Origin: Rhizobium sp. BT03
Lineage (GTDB): Bacteria; Pseudomonadota; Alphaproteobacteria; Rhizobiales; Rhizobiaceae
Assembly (NCBI RefSeq): GCF_030053155.1
Contig: NZ_CP125640.1
Span: 1,116,001 to 1,180,000 of the forward strand
DNA: 64,000 bases
Direction: 5' to 3'
In this document: positions 1 through 8,592 of the stretch, one piece after another
Numbering within the stretch: the stretch's first letter is position 1
Layout: every line of letters starts with the position of its first letter
Position numbers and translations under genes: made by a program
The notes under the pieces: generated by a model
What the model was told of the DNA's origin: nothing
Databases searched by the model: none
Seen by the model: only the letters and a program-made list of their open reading frames with translations

Positions 1-2
1 GA

Positions 3-2036
3 CGAAAGCTGCCGGATGGCGGCGTTCTCTACGACGATACGGATGAGAGCGAAGACGAGATCGAGGTGGAAGGCGACGTTTCCGCCGCTGCCCCGCTTGC
101 GGCCGCGGTCGACTGGAACGCCGGCAGCCTCAACGAGACCGGGCTTATCGGCGCCGAACTGATCGGCGAGTTCGTCAAGCGGCTGCCGAACAGCCCCGGC
201 GTCTACCGCATGTTCAATGCCGAGGGCGATGTGCTCTATGTCGGCAAGGCGCGAAGCCTGAAGAAGCGCGTCGGCAATTACGCCGTCGGCCGCGTGCACT
301 CCAACCGCATCGCCCAGATGGTGCGGCAGACGGCGAATATGGAATTCGTGACGACGCGCACGGAAACCGAAGCGCTGCTCCTGGAAGCGAATCTGATCAA
401 GCGCTTGCGACCGCGCTTTAACGTGCTGCTGCGCGACGACAAGTCCTTTCCCTATATCCTCATCACCGGCGATCACCGGGCGCCGGCCATTTTCAAGCAT
501 CGCGGCGCGCGGGCAAGGAAGGGCGATTATTTCGGGCCTTTCGCCTCGGCCGGCGCGGTCGGCCGGACGATCAATTCGCTGCAGCGCGCCTTCCTGATCC
601 GCACCTGTACCGACAGCGTCTTCGAAACACGCACGCGCCCCTGCCTGCTCTACCAGATCAAGCGCTGTTCCGGGCCGTGCACCCATGAGGTCAGCGATGG
701 AGGTTACGGCGAACTGGTGCAGGAGGCGAAGGACTTCCTCTCCGGCAAGAGCCAGAAGGTGAAGTCGCATATGGCCGAGGCCATGAACCAGGCGGCCGAG
801 GATCTCGACTTCGAGCGGGCGGCGATCTATCGCGACCGCCTGGCGGCACTTTCGCATGTGCAGAGCCATCAGGGCATCAATCCTGCCGGCGTCGAGGAGG
901 CGGACGTTTTCGCCATCCATCATGAAGGCGGCGTCTCCTGCATTCAGGTGTTCTTCTTCCGCACCGGCCAGAACTGGGGCAACCGCGCCTATTTCCCGAA
1001 GGCCGATCCGCAGTTGTCCGGCGCCGAAGTGCTGAATGCCTTCCTCGCGCAATTCTACGACGACAAGCCGGTACCGAAGCAGATCATGCTGTCTGAGACA
1101 ATCGAGGAGATGGAACTGCTCGCAGCCGCCCTCAGCGAAAAGGCCGGCCACAAGGTTTCGATCCTGGTGCCGCAGCGCGGCGAGAAGCGTGATCTCGTCG
1201 ACCATGTCGTCGGCAATGCCCGCGAGGCGCATGGGCGCAAGCTTGCCGAGACGGCGTCGCAATCGCGGCTGCTGGAAGGATTCAAGGACACGTTTGGGCT
1301 TACCTACGCGCCGCAGCGCATCGAGATCTACGACAACTCGCATATCATGGGCACCAATGCCGTCGGCGGCATGGTGGTCGCGGGGCCGGAAGGTTTCGTC
1401 AAGAACCAGTACCGCAAGTTCAACATCAAATCGACCGACATCACGCCCGGCGACGACTTCGGCATGATGAAGGAGGTGATGACGCGGCGCTTCTCGCGGC
1501 TGATCAAGGAGGAAGGCATTCCCGACCGGACGGCGCAGGCAACTGCTGCCGACGCCGCCGACATGCCCTTCCCGGCCTGGCCGGACGTGATCCTCATCGA
1601 CGGCGGCCAGGGACAGATGACGGCGGTGCGCGCCATCCTGACCGAGCTCGGCATCACCGACAGCGTGACGGCGATCGGCATCGCCAAGGGTGTCGACCGC
1701 GATGCCGGGCGCGAGCGCTTCTTCCCGCCGGGACGCGAGAGTTTCACCCTGCCGCCGCGCGATCCGGTGCTCTATTTCGTCCAGCGCATGCGCGACGAGG
1801 CGCATCGTTTCGCCATCGGCTCGCACCGGGCCCGGCGCAAGAAGGAAATGGTCAAGAACCCGCTCGACGAGATCGGCGGCATCGGCCCATCGCGCAAGCG
1901 CGCGCTGCTCCAGCATTTCGGCACGGCGAAGGCGGTTTCGCGTGCCGCACTCTCCGACCTGATGGCGGTGGAAGGCATTTCAGAAGCCGTCGCCAGGCAG
2001 GTCTACAACCATTTCCACGACGACGCCGCGAAATAA
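3..2036 (+). CDS. uvrC: UvrABC excinuclease subunit C (5' end outside window)
   Basis: Nucleotide excision repair nuclease that cuts both sides of a lesion after UvrA/UvrB loading. The frame is open from the first bases of the window, and the residues before the first internal GTG (66) read as a continuing protein, so the true start lies upstream. In the visible 677 residues there is an N-terminal GIY-YIG nuclease domain ([18 protein letters not shown]), a UVR helical motif for UvrB contact ([14 protein letters not shown]), the C-terminal RNase H-like nuclease ([11 protein letters not shown]) and a terminal helix-hairpin-helix pair ([25 protein letters not shown]). All expected domains are present. 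It is followed by pgsA on the same strand after about 200 bp. Confidence 0.97.
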   Translation, partial: RKLPDGGVLYDDTDESEDEIEVEGDVSAAAPLAAAVDWNAGSLNETGLIGAELIGEFVKRLPNSPGVYRMFNAEGDVLYVGKARSLKKRVGNYAVGRVHSNRIAQMVRQTANMEFVTTRTETEALLLEANLIKRLRPRFNVLLRDDKSFPYILITGDHRAPAIFKHRGARARKGDYFGPFASAGAVGRTINSLQRAFLIRTCTDSVFETRTRPCLLYQIKRCSGPCTHEVSDGGYGELVQEAKDFLSGKSQKVKSHMAEAMNQAAEDLDFERAAIYRDRLAALSHVQSHQGINPAGVEEADVFAIHHEGGVSCIQVFFFRTGQNWGNRAYFPKADPQLSGAEVLNAFLAQFYDDKPVPKQIMLSETIEEMELLAAALSEKAGHKVSILVPQRGEKRDLVDHVVGNAREAHGRKLAETASQSRLLEGFKDTFGLTYAPQRIEIYDNSHIMGTNAVGGMVVAGPEGFVKNQYRKFNIKSTDITPGDDFGMMKEVMTRRFSRLIKEEGIPDRTAQATAADAADMPFPAWPDVILIDGGQGQMTAVRAILTELGITDSVTAIGIAKGVDRDAGRERFFPPGRESFTLPPRDPVLYFVQRMRDEAHRFAIGSHRARRKKEMVKNPLDEIGGIGPSRKRALLQHFGTAKAVSRAALSDLMAVEGISEAVARQVYNHFHDDAAK

Positions 2037-2180
2037 CCGGCGTCCGTCGCAAATTCCACGCAAAGGCAGTGAAAAGAGAGAAAGAATGTTGACGGTCCGC
2101 GGTCAAAGCCGTCATCTACCGCATCGGCCCGAAAATCGGACTCGATTATCAGGAAAGTACGATGCGTCGGTTCAAAGTGT

Positions 2181-2211
2181 TACAGCGTCCTAAAAGACGC
2201 GCGGCGCTGTA
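2181..2211. repeat. short palindromic intergenic repeat
   Basis: Nested inverted repeat in the uvrC-pgsA gap. The outer arms are TACAGCG (2181-2187) and CGCTGTA (2205-2211); the inner arms are GCGTC (2185-2189) and GACGC (2196-2200) around CTAAAA. It resembles a palindrome often found in rhizobial intergenic regions; that family assignment is from memory. It could also act as a weak terminator for uvrC, but no T-run follows. Confidence 0.5.
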
Positions 2212-2240
2212 GCGGTGCATCCATTCAGAGAAACGATCCC

Positions 2241-2831
2241 ATGGCATCGCGTGCGTACAGCATCCCCAACCTTCTGACCTACGGCCGTATCCTCGCCGTG
2301 CCGCTGATCGTACTCTGCTTCTTCATCGAGGGCAGGCTGTCGATCAGCAACACGGCGCGCTGGGTGGCGCTGTGGATCTTCGTCATCGCCTCGATCACCG
2401 ATTTCCTCGACGGCTATCTCGCGCGCATCTGGAACCAGACGTCGAATATCGGCCGCATGCTCGACCCGATCGCCGACAAGCTGCTGGTCGCCTCGATCCT
2501 GCTCCTGGTCGCAGCCGACCAGACCATTGCCGGCTGGTCGATCTGGGCGGCGATCACCATTCTCTGCCGCGAAATCCTGGTGTCCGGCCTGCGCGAATAT
2601 CTGGCGGCGCTGAAGGTCAGCGTGCCGGTGACGCGGATCGCCAAGTGGAAGACGACGCTGCAGCTCGTCGCCATCGCCTTCCTGCTTGCAGGACCTGCCG
2701 GCGACGAGATTTTCCCCTATACGACGCAGACCGGCATCGCGCTCTTGTGGATCGCCGCACTGCTGACCATCTATACCGGTTATGATTATTTCCGCGCGGG
2801 ACTGAAACATATCGTGGATGACGAAGAATGA
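2241..2831 (+). CDS. pgsA: CDP-diacylglycerol--glycerol-3-phosphate 3-phosphatidyltransferase
   Basis: Integral inner-membrane enzyme that condenses CDP-diacylglycerol with glycerol 3-phosphate to phosphatidylglycerol phosphate, the first committed step to PG and cardiolipin. At 196 residues it is of normal family length. The CDP-alcohol phosphotransferase signature D-G-x2-A-R-x8-G-x3-D-x3-D is intact at about residues 56-78 (DGYLAR, GRMLDPIADK), and several hydrophobic segments span the protein. The N-terminal SIPNLLTYGRI is typical of PgsA. The stop overlaps the moaD start by four bases (ATGA), so the two genes are translationally coupled although functionally unrelated. Confidence 0.95.
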   Translation: MASRAYSIPNLLTYGRILAVPLIVLCFFIEGRLSISNTARWVALWIFVIASITDFLDGYLARIWNQTSNIGRMLDPIADKLLVASILLLVAADQTIAGWSIWAAITILCREILVSGLREYLAALKVSVPVTRIAKWKTTLQLVAIAFLLAGPAGDEIFPYTTQTGIALLWIAALLTIYTGYDYFRAGLKHIVDDEE

Positions 2832-3082
2832 CGCGGCTTGTCTATTTCGCCTGGGTGCGCGAGCGCATCGGCAAGGACGAGGAGGAGATCAATCTCCCCG
2901 CCTCCGTCCTCACCGTCGCCGATCTTCTGAATCATTTGAAGACGCTGGGGGAAGAATATGGGGCCGCACTTCAATATCCCGAGGTGATCCGCGTGGCGCT
3001 CGATATGGAGCATGTCGAGCATGACGAGCCGATCGCGGGCGCAAAAGAGATCGGGATTTTTCCGCCGATGACGGGGGGGTGA
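2828..3082 (+). CDS. moaD: molybdopterin synthase sulfur carrier subunit
   Basis: Small ubiquitin-fold protein that carries the thiocarboxylate sulfur used by MoaE to convert precursor Z into molybdopterin. It has 84 residues and ends in the diagnostic Gly-Gly tail (FPPMTGG), which must be the C terminus to be adenylated by MoeB. The start is fixed by the ATGA overlap with pgsA. Its partner moaE follows on the same strand but is separated by a RIME-like repeat of about 160 bp. Confidence 0.95.
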   Translation: MTRLVYFAWVRERIGKDEEEINLPASVLTVADLLNHLKTLGEEYGAALQYPEVIRVALDMEHVEHDEPIAGAKEIGIFPPMTGG

Positions 3083-3106
3083 GCGAGATGAGGTCGGGCG
3101 CGGCAT

Positions 3107-3267
3107 GTCCCCCCTTCTCCCCTCGGGGAGAAGGTGCCCGAAGGGCGGATGAGGGGGCCGCCGGGGACAACGCTGCCCTTCGCTTGCGCTCAGTGCGTTC
3201 GCGGCTTTTGCCGCTCACCCCCCTCATCTGTCCTTCGGACATCTTCTCCCCGCTGGGGAGAAGGGGG
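3107..3267. repeat. RIME-like Rhizobium intergenic mosaic element
   Basis: Two strong palindromes bracket the element: CCTTCTCCCC (3113-3122) with GGGGAGAAGG (3125-3134), and CTTCTCCCC (3243-3251) with GGGGAGAAG (3255-3263). The inner parts also pair (GATGAGGGGG near 3148 with CCCCCTCATC near 3220). This double-hairpin layout matches RIME elements known from rhizobial genomes. It sits between moaD and moaE, and its last arm runs into the moaE ribosome-binding site. Confidence 0.8.
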
Positions 3268-3275
3268 AGGTTGCA

Positions 3276-3737
3276 TTGACCATCACCCCCACCATCCGCG
3301 TCCAACGCGAAGACTTCGACCTGCAAACCGAGGTCGACCACCTCTCCAAAGGCAAACCCAGCATCGGCGCCGTCGTCACCTTCTCCGGCCTCTGCCGCGA
3401 TGATGGCGGCACGCTTGATGCCCTCGAACTCGAACATTACCCCGGCATGGCCGAAGCCGAGATGACCCGGATCGGCGAACTCGCCATCGAGCGCTTCGGG
3501 CTGCTCGGCCTCACCGCCATCCACCGTTACGGCAAGATCGCCGTGGGCGAGAATATCGTGCTCGTCGTCGCGGCCGCGCCGCATCGGCAGGCGGCGTTCG
3601 ACGGCGCCAACTTCGTCATGGATTTCCTGAAGACCGCGGCCCCCTTCTGGAAGAAGGAGCACGCTAGGGATGGCGCCGCCGGCGACTGGGTCGCGGCGAA
3701 AGACGCCGACGATGCGGCACGCGACAAGTGGAAGTAA
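3276..3737 (+). CDS. moaE: molybdopterin synthase catalytic subunit
   Basis: Large subunit of molybdopterin synthase. It transfers sulfur from MoaD to precursor Z in molybdenum cofactor synthesis. It has 153 residues, the family's usual size, with the conserved IHRYGKIAVGE motif and the downstream HRQAAFDGANFVMDFLK helix ending in the active-site lysine region (FWKKE). The start chosen is TTG at 3276: a strong GGGGGAGG site (3263-3270) lies five bases upstream, and the TTG gives the usual N terminus (TPTIRVQREDFD). The ribosome-binding site overlaps the end of the RIME-like element. Confidence 0.93.
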   Translation: MTITPTIRVQREDFDLQTEVDHLSKGKPSIGAVVTFSGLCRDDGGTLDALELEHYPGMAEAEMTRIGELAIERFGLLGLTAIHRYGKIAVGENIVLVVAAAPHRQAAFDGANFVMDFLKTAAPFWKKEHARDGAAGDWVAAKDADDAARDKWK

Positions 3738-3738
3738 G

Positions 3739-4635
3739 CTAGAGAACCACGCGCTCCCTGCGGCTCATGACCAAGAGCAGGACGAGCAGCGAGAAGATGA
3801 CGAGATCACGCCAGACGAAGGGGCCGTAGGCGCCCCATAGGGTTTCGACGACGGCGAGGCCGGCGGCGCCGCCGGCCGAGCGCAGCGGATCGGAATAGCC
3901 GCCGACGGCCGCAATCAGCAGCACCTTCAACCCGAACATCAGGCCGGCGCCGAAATCCATCGAGCCGTAATAGAAGGTCGCGAGGATGCCGCAGATCGTG
4001 GCAACGAGGGCGGCTGCCCCATAAGCGACGAGGAAGACGCGGTCGGCGCTGGTGCCGCAGAGTTCGGCGGCCAGCGGATCGTCGGTGACGGCGCGCCAGA
4101 TGCGGCCCCAGGCGGTGCGCCTGAGGATCAGCGCCCCGATCGCGACGATGGCCGCCATCAGCATCGTGTCGATCAGCTGGATATAGGTCAGCGTCACCTT
4201 GAACGGGCCGTCGCTCCAGAAGACGACCGTGCCGTTCAGGAAGGGCGGCAACCAGATGGCGCGGGTATCGGCGGCAAGCCGGGCGGTTTCCATCAGCACG
4301 ATCATGATGCCGAGGGCGGCGACGATCACCGTATTCGGCGATTTGCTGACCAGCGGCAGCATGATCGAGCGGCCGATCCACAGGCCCGCTGCCAGCGAAT
4401 AGACGATCGCAGCGCCCGCGCCGACGGCAAGGGCCGCCGGCAGCACCAGCCAGAAGCGGTTGAAGGCAAGTTCGGTAAACAGCAGCAGGATCTGGCCGGA
4501 GAAAGCGAAGATCGCCCCATAAGTGATGTCGGCCCGCTTCGTCACGCCGAAGGCGACGGCATAACCGAAGGCGAGCGCGGCATAGAGGGCGGCAAGCGGA
4601 ACCGCGTTCGCCAGCTGCTGCAGAAGATAGGCCAT
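3739..4635 (-). CDS. orphan LivH-type ABC transporter permease
   Basis: Inner-membrane permease of the branched-chain amino acid (HAAT/LivH) ABC family, 298 residues from ATG 4635, which has a GGAG eight bases upstream (a GTG at 4644 is the longer option). About eight hydrophobic segments are visible. The C-terminal GLKVLLIAAVGGYSDPLRSAGG corresponds to the LivH loop that contacts the ATPase. No second permease, ATPase or periplasmic binding protein lies next to it, so partner genes must be elsewhere or it is a relic. It diverges from a CGNR regulator, and both promoters share one inverted repeat, so that regulator probably controls it. The substrate is unknown. Confidence 0.8.
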   Translation of the reverse strand: MAYLLQQLANAVPLAALYAALAFGYAVAFGVTKRADITYGAIFAFSGQILLLFTELAFNRFWLVLPAALAVGAGAAIVYSLAAGLWIGRSIMLPLVSKSPNTVIVAALGIMIVLMETARLAADTRAIWLPPFLNGTVVFWSDGPFKVTLTYIQLIDTMLMAAIVAIGALILRRTAWGRIWRAVTDDPLAAELCGTSADRVFLVAYGAAALVATICGILATFYYGSMDFGAGLMFGLKVLLIAAVGGYSDPLRSAGGAAGLAVVETLWGAYGPFVWRDLVIFSLLVLLLVMSRRERVVL

Positions 4636-4660
4636 TCCGGACACTCCGCGTCATCCAAAT

Positions 4661-4694
4661 TTATAACTGGTAAAACCTATTTCGCCAGTTATAA
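4661..4694. promoter_or_regulatory. perfect inverted repeat, putative CGNR-regulator operator
   Basis: TTATAACTGG (4661-4670) and CCAGTTATAA (4685-4694) are exact reverse complements separated by 14 bp, alone in the gap between the divergent permease and CGNR genes. Each arm overlaps a -10-like hexamer: TATAAT at 4690-4695 for the plus-strand gene and TATAAA (complement of 4660-4665) for the permease. A dimer bound here could repress both promoters, including autoregulation. That the neighbouring CGNR protein binds it is inference. Confidence 0.65.
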
Positions 4695-4701
4695 TTTCAT
4701 C

Positions 4702-5247
4702 ATGAGCTTTTCCTGGACCCCTCACCGCTTTGCCGGCGGCGCACTGGCGCTCGATGTCGCCAACAGCGTCGTTCTGCGCGATGATTCAGCGCGGCGGATC
4801 GACCGCTTCGCGATCGGGGAGCAGATGCGGGACTTTCCGCGCGCCGCTGCCGAATTCTGCGCCGAACGGGCTCTCTTCGGCGATATCGCCCCGGTGGCGG
4901 TAGAAAACGAACCGGATTTCATCGCGCTGCGGGAAGCAATCGACCACTATTTCCGCAAGCGTATACTGGATGGCGGCGACGACCAATTGCTGGCCGGACT
5001 GCTGGGCGCGCTGGCGAAGGTGCTGCGCGAGGCAAGCCCCGGCACCCTGGCCGCGGCGACCGCCCATTCGGCGCTGCGGCTGATCGCCATGCCGGATCCG
5101 GAGCGGATGAAGATCTGCGGCAATTGCGGCTGGTTGTTCATCGACCGCAGCAAGAACAGGAGCCGCGCCTGGTGCGACATGGCGGTCTGCGGCAACCGCG
5201 CCAAGGCGAACCGGCACTACCGCCGCAAGAAGGAGGAAATCCCATGA
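4702..5247 (+). CDS. CGNR zinc-finger / ABATE-domain regulator
   Basis: Putative transcription regulator of the CGNR family, 181 residues. The N-terminal part (about 1-125) is an ABATE-type stress-associated domain beginning WTPHRFAGGALALDVANS. The C-terminal zinc finger (about 137-176) has CGNCGWLF, then WCDMAVCGNR, which gives the family its name, followed by a basic tail (KANRHYRRKKEE). The start is fixed by the family N terminus; no Shine-Dalgarno precedes it, and TATAAT ends seven bases upstream, so the mRNA is probably leaderless. It overlaps the following lipoprotein gene (ATGA) and is divergent from an ABC permease across an inverted repeat. Confidence 0.85.
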   Translation: MSFSWTPHRFAGGALALDVANSVVLRDDSARRIDRFAIGEQMRDFPRAAAEFCAERALFGDIAPVAVENEPDFIALREAIDHYFRKRILDGGDDQLLAGLLGALAKVLREASPGTLAAATAHSALRLIAMPDPERMKICGNCGWLFIDRSKNRSRAWCDMAVCGNRAKANRHYRRKKEEIP

Positions 5248-5747
5248 GGAAACATCTGATCCTGACGGCAGCAACAATCGGCCTGCTGCTGTCAGCCTGC
5301 CAGCGCCAGGCTGAAAACCTGGTCGAGGTCACCGGCCATCTCTTCGTCTTCAACTATCGGGTGGCGAGCGCCACCTATCTGCTGACGCTGAAGAAGACCG
5401 GTCCCATTCCCGACGGTTCGGTCATCATCGCCGAATTCGAAAATCCTCAAGGCGGCGCGCCGTTGGTGCTGAACCAGAAAATCTATCCGATCGACGACAA
5501 GATCGCGCTGCAGAGCCAAAGCCTGCACTGCGTGCGCAAGGATCGTCCCTATTCCGTGAGCATCCGGCTGGTCGACAAGGAGGGAAAGGTGCTGCAGGAA
5601 TTGAAGACGCAGTTCCGATCGGACCTCGACCAGACCGTGCTGCCGAGCAAGCCGCTCGTCGTTGGTGCGCTCTATGACAAGAACCCTGAGGTCTTCAAGC
5701 CGGATGGCAGCGTCGATTTTTCCAATACCGACAAATGCCCGGCATAA
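5244..5747 (+). CDS. putative lipoprotein of unknown function
   Basis: 167 residues. The N terminus (MRKHLILTAATIGLLLSAC) is a lipoprotein signal peptide with an LSAC lipobox, so the mature protein should be acylated on Cys19 and membrane anchored. The rest has alternating polar and hydrophobic segments, as in a beta-rich periplasmic domain, with two more cysteines (near residues 95 and 165) that could form a disulfide. I do not recognise a named family. The start overlaps the CGNR regulator stop (ATGA) behind an AGGAGG site, so the two genes form an operon. Confidence 0.8.
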   Translation: MRKHLILTAATIGLLLSACQRQAENLVEVTGHLFVFNYRVASATYLLTLKKTGPIPDGSVIIAEFENPQGGAPLVLNQKIYPIDDKIALQSQSLHCVRKDRPYSVSIRLVDKEGKVLQELKTQFRSDLDQTVLPSKPLVVGALYDKNPEVFKPDGSVDFSNTDKCPA

Positions 5748-5765
5748 GGAACGCCCGGCATAGAA

Positions 5766-5790
5766 AAAGCCGGAGCGAGGCCCCGGCTTT
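5766..5790. terminator. bidirectional intrinsic terminator
   Basis: AAAGCCGG (5766-5773) pairs with CCGGCTTT (5783-5790) over a 9-base loop, between the lipoprotein gene and the convergent ndk. A- and T-rich flanks on both sides suit termination in both directions. Confidence 0.75.
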
Positions 5791-5835
5791 CGAGAGTCAA
5801 TTCAAGGCACTGCGAGGCAATGCCGAAGCGTGGCC

Positions 5836-6258
<423 letters not shown>

Positions 6259-6264
6259 AGTCAA

Positions 6265-6741
6265 ATCCTCTGTTTTCTCGGGAAAAGTGGGCGGTCTTTA
6301 CCCGCCCCAACGCCCGAAAACAAGAGGTCGGCAGCAATTTCACGCCGCTGTCACAGTCCTGTTGCGGGTTTGGTGACGATCAAGACATCTTGTAGCTGTA
6401 GCGCGCGAATTCGAATGACACTTCGCGCAAGATCGAATGGCAACAGAAACTGCAGCACGCTGAGGGTTATGTAAGGGCGGCAACGAGCTTCCGCTAAAAG
6501 CGAATGCAGGCTCAGATAATCTCATATTCCAGCCAGGCATTCGCTGAAAGACTCGCTGTCGAAATCATTTCTTCTTGTGTTGCTGGATACAACTAATCGC
6601 CTTTAGGACAGCGTGAAGCAATGTTTAACCTGGCTGACCATTTTTGGTCTTTTTCCACGACCAACGTTACCTGCGATTTACGAGAATTTCACAAGCTGTT
6701 ACTCGGTGCGCTGGGGTTGTGAGGTGCTTGGGGGGCGCAAA
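6265..6741. other. gene-poor interval upstream of ndk with a GST-end remnant
   Basis: About 480 bp, AT-richer than its surroundings, that should hold the ndk promoter. It includes a segment (6335-6386) resembling the 3' end of the glutathione-transferase gene 773 bp downstream. An in-frame extension of the next small gene back to GTG 6613 exists, but its translation does not look like a real protein. Nothing else is recognisable. Confidence 0.5.
6335..6386 (-). pseudogene. remnant copy of a glutathione-transferase 3' end
   Basis: Minus-strand translation here ends CLDRHQTRNRTVTAA and stop, against CLDLHQSRGRTATAA and stop at the end of the intact transferase (7113-7802). The nucleotide match (6335-6386 with 7108-7159) covers about 52 bp, with a run identical but for one base over the first 25 positions, and it crosses the stop codon. 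Upstream of these residues the similarity vanishes, so this is a fragment and not a gene. Confidence 0.6.
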
Positions 6742-7041
6742 GTGTCGTATTCGCAGGAAATCGGTAAGCTTCTGACTGCTATTGCTGCAGAAGGAGGCCG
6801 TGTTACTGGTATCGGTCTTGCAGATGATGACGTCGTCAAAGCGGCAGCAGATCTCGGACTGATCGACGTTGCCACCGGCGATGCGTGGACTCTCGTCGAT
6901 ACCGTATCGCTTACGCCTCAGCAGTGCTTGGAAATGAGCCTGCCGCCCATCGTTCGAAAGCCTTCCATGTTCGCTTCGGCAGCAAACGCGATCATATCGA
7001 TGGTCGGCCGTGTCTTCGGAAGGCTTAGCCCGCTACGCTAA
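6742..7041 (+). CDS. small hypothetical protein
   Basis: 99 residues from GTG 6742, preceded by a run of six G seven bases upstream; the same frame is open to a GTG at 6613, but the extra 43 residues look non-coding. The sequence has an orderly helical look (KLLTAIAAEGG, VVKAAADLGLIDVATGD) and a hydrophobic C-terminal stretch (MFASAANAIISMVGRVFG) that could be an amphipathic helix. No family is recognised. Codon third positions are less GC-rich than in neighbouring core genes. It lies between the intact transferase gene end and a fragmentary copy of that end, as expected of inserted DNA. Existence as a gene is likely but not certain. Confidence 0.45.
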   Translation: MSYSQEIGKLLTAIAAEGGRVTGIGLADDDVVKAAADLGLIDVATGDAWTLVDTVSLTPQQCLEMSLPPIVRKPSMFASAANAIISMVGRVFGRLSPLR

Positions 7042-7112
7042 CGCCCAGATCCGCGTTGATGATGAATTAGACTTAGCCGCCGCATCATTGAATGCTCGCC
7101 ACCGCGGCAATT

Positions 7113-7802
7113 TCACGCCGCTGTCGCAGTCCGGCCCCGGCTTTGGTGGAGATCGAGGCAGCGTTCGAACCAGACAAGGACGGGATCGTCGGCTGCCAGC
7201 ATGGCGAGGCCGGTGCAGACACGCAGCCATTGCAGTGCGCCGAAGACGATATAGTCGGCGAAGAGAGGCGTCTGCCCGCCGATGAAGGGCTGGAACTTCA
7301 GCATATGCCGGAGCGGCTCCAGCTTGGCGCCGAAGGCGGCCTTCTCCGCCTCGCTGTCGGCGGCAACGGCGTCAAACGACTTGCCGAGACGAGCTTCGCG
7401 GCTTTGACGGAAATAGGCCTTGTCCCCTTCGTCGAGGATCGCATGGATGTCGAGAAGGGCGATGCGGGTGATCGCCGGATGGATGATCATCTGCGAATAG
7501 CCTTCGACCAGGCGCGACAGAGCCTTGCCGCCCTCGCCGCCAAACAGCGACGGCCGCTCAGGATAGGCCTCTTCCAGATAGAGGGCGATGGCGAAACTGT
7601 CGGGGATCAGCCGGCCGTTGTCGTCGAGGACGGGCAGAGTCGGCGAGACACCGCCGCCGATTTCGCCGATGCGGGCGTAGGTCGTCGGAATCTCTTCGAA
7701 ATCGAGCCCCTTGTGCGCCAGCGCCATCACCGCCTTCCAGCAATGCGGCGAGAAGAAGTGCTGCTTATCGGCGCCGCACAGGGAATAGAGGGCTCTGGTC
7801 AT
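7113..7802 (-). CDS. glutathione S-transferase family protein
   Basis: 229 residues. The N-terminal thioredoxin-like half shows FFSPHCWKAVMALAHKGLDF, then the cis-proline strand (SPTLPVLDDNGR) and the glutathione gamma-glutamyl contact (IPDSFAIALYLEE). The C-terminal half is all-helical. The layout resembles the beta-etherase-like branch of bacterial transferases. The usual catalytic Ser/Cys at the start of helix 1 may be the SPHC stretch, but substrate and reaction cannot be told. It is divergent from a DinB-family gene across 138 bp. Its last 16 codons are partly duplicated at 6335-6386. Confidence 0.85.
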   Translation of the reverse strand: MTRALYSLCGADKQHFFSPHCWKAVMALAHKGLDFEEIPTTYARIGEIGGGVSPTLPVLDDNGRLIPDSFAIALYLEEAYPERPSLFGGEGGKALSRLVEGYSQMIIHPAITRIALLDIHAILDEGDKAYFRQSREARLGKSFDAVAADSEAEKAAFGAKLEPLRHMLKFQPFIGGQTPLFADYIVFGALQWLRVCTGLAMLAADDPVLVWFERCLDLHQSRGRTATAA

Positions 7803-7940
7803 GACAGTCCTTTCGAGATCGAAGCGCTCTGCATTCCACGACAGAAAACGGCGGCGATCAAATCAGGAAATTTCATGGCCCCATCACTCGGATTTCTAAG
7901 GAAACCGGCTAGACTGCCGCAATCACGACAGGGGGACCGA

Positions 7941-8450
7941 ATGCTCCGACATTACAGGATGTTTGCCGCCTATAACCGCTGGGCCAACGCCCAGGTCTAC
8001 GCTGCGGCGGCCGAACTCAGCGACGCCGAATTCCGCAGCGACCGCGGCGCCTTCTTCGGGTCACTGCACCGCACCCTCAATCATCTGCTCGTCGCCGATC
8101 GCATATGGATGAAGCGCTTCACCGGCACCGGCGAGGCGCCGGCGACACTGGATGCCGTTCTCTATGAAGAGCTGGATGCGCTTGCCATGGCACGGAGAGC
8201 AGAGGACGAGCGGATCATTGCCTGGACGGGCATGCTTGATGAGGCAAGCCTTGCCGCCGACTTCACCTATGTGCCGGTGACGCAGCCGATCGAGATCACC
8301 CAGCCATTGCAGCCGGCTCTCGCGCATCTCTTCAACCACCAGACCCATCACCGCGGCCAATGCCACATGACGCTGACGGCGCTCGGCAAGCCGAGCCTCA
8401 GCCTCGATCTCATTTATTTCCTGCGGAGCGAGGGCCGTGAGTGGATGTAA
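7941..8450 (+). CDS. DinB/YfiT-family metalloprotein
   Basis: 169 residues from ATG 7941, preceded by GGGGGA; longer upstream frames only shadow the transferase gene. The protein has the four-helix DinB fold pattern with the three expected metal ligands: a histidine in RTLNHLLVADRIWM near residue 48 and the HLFNHQTHHRGQ motif near residue 135. Family members bind a divalent metal and often act as thiol-dependent transferases, but most, including this one, have no assigned reaction. It is divergent from a glutathione-transferase gene, which might hint at thiol chemistry. Confidence 0.85.
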   Translation: MLRHYRMFAAYNRWANAQVYAAAAELSDAEFRSDRGAFFGSLHRTLNHLLVADRIWMKRFTGTGEAPATLDAVLYEELDALAMARRAEDERIIAWTGMLDEASLAADFTYVPVTQPIEITQPLQPALAHLFNHQTHHRGQCHMTLTALGKPSLSLDLIYFLRSEGREWM

Positions 8451-8592
8451 GGCAGCCTCCATCATCAAGACCGCATTAACCGCCTTTGCCGGTTTCGCGG
8501 CGAATCCAGGGCTTCCGCGCCAAAATTCAGCCTCTCTTAAAGCCTTGCAGGCATAGCGGAATGAAGGGAAAGCCGGGCTGCGAGGGATCGTC

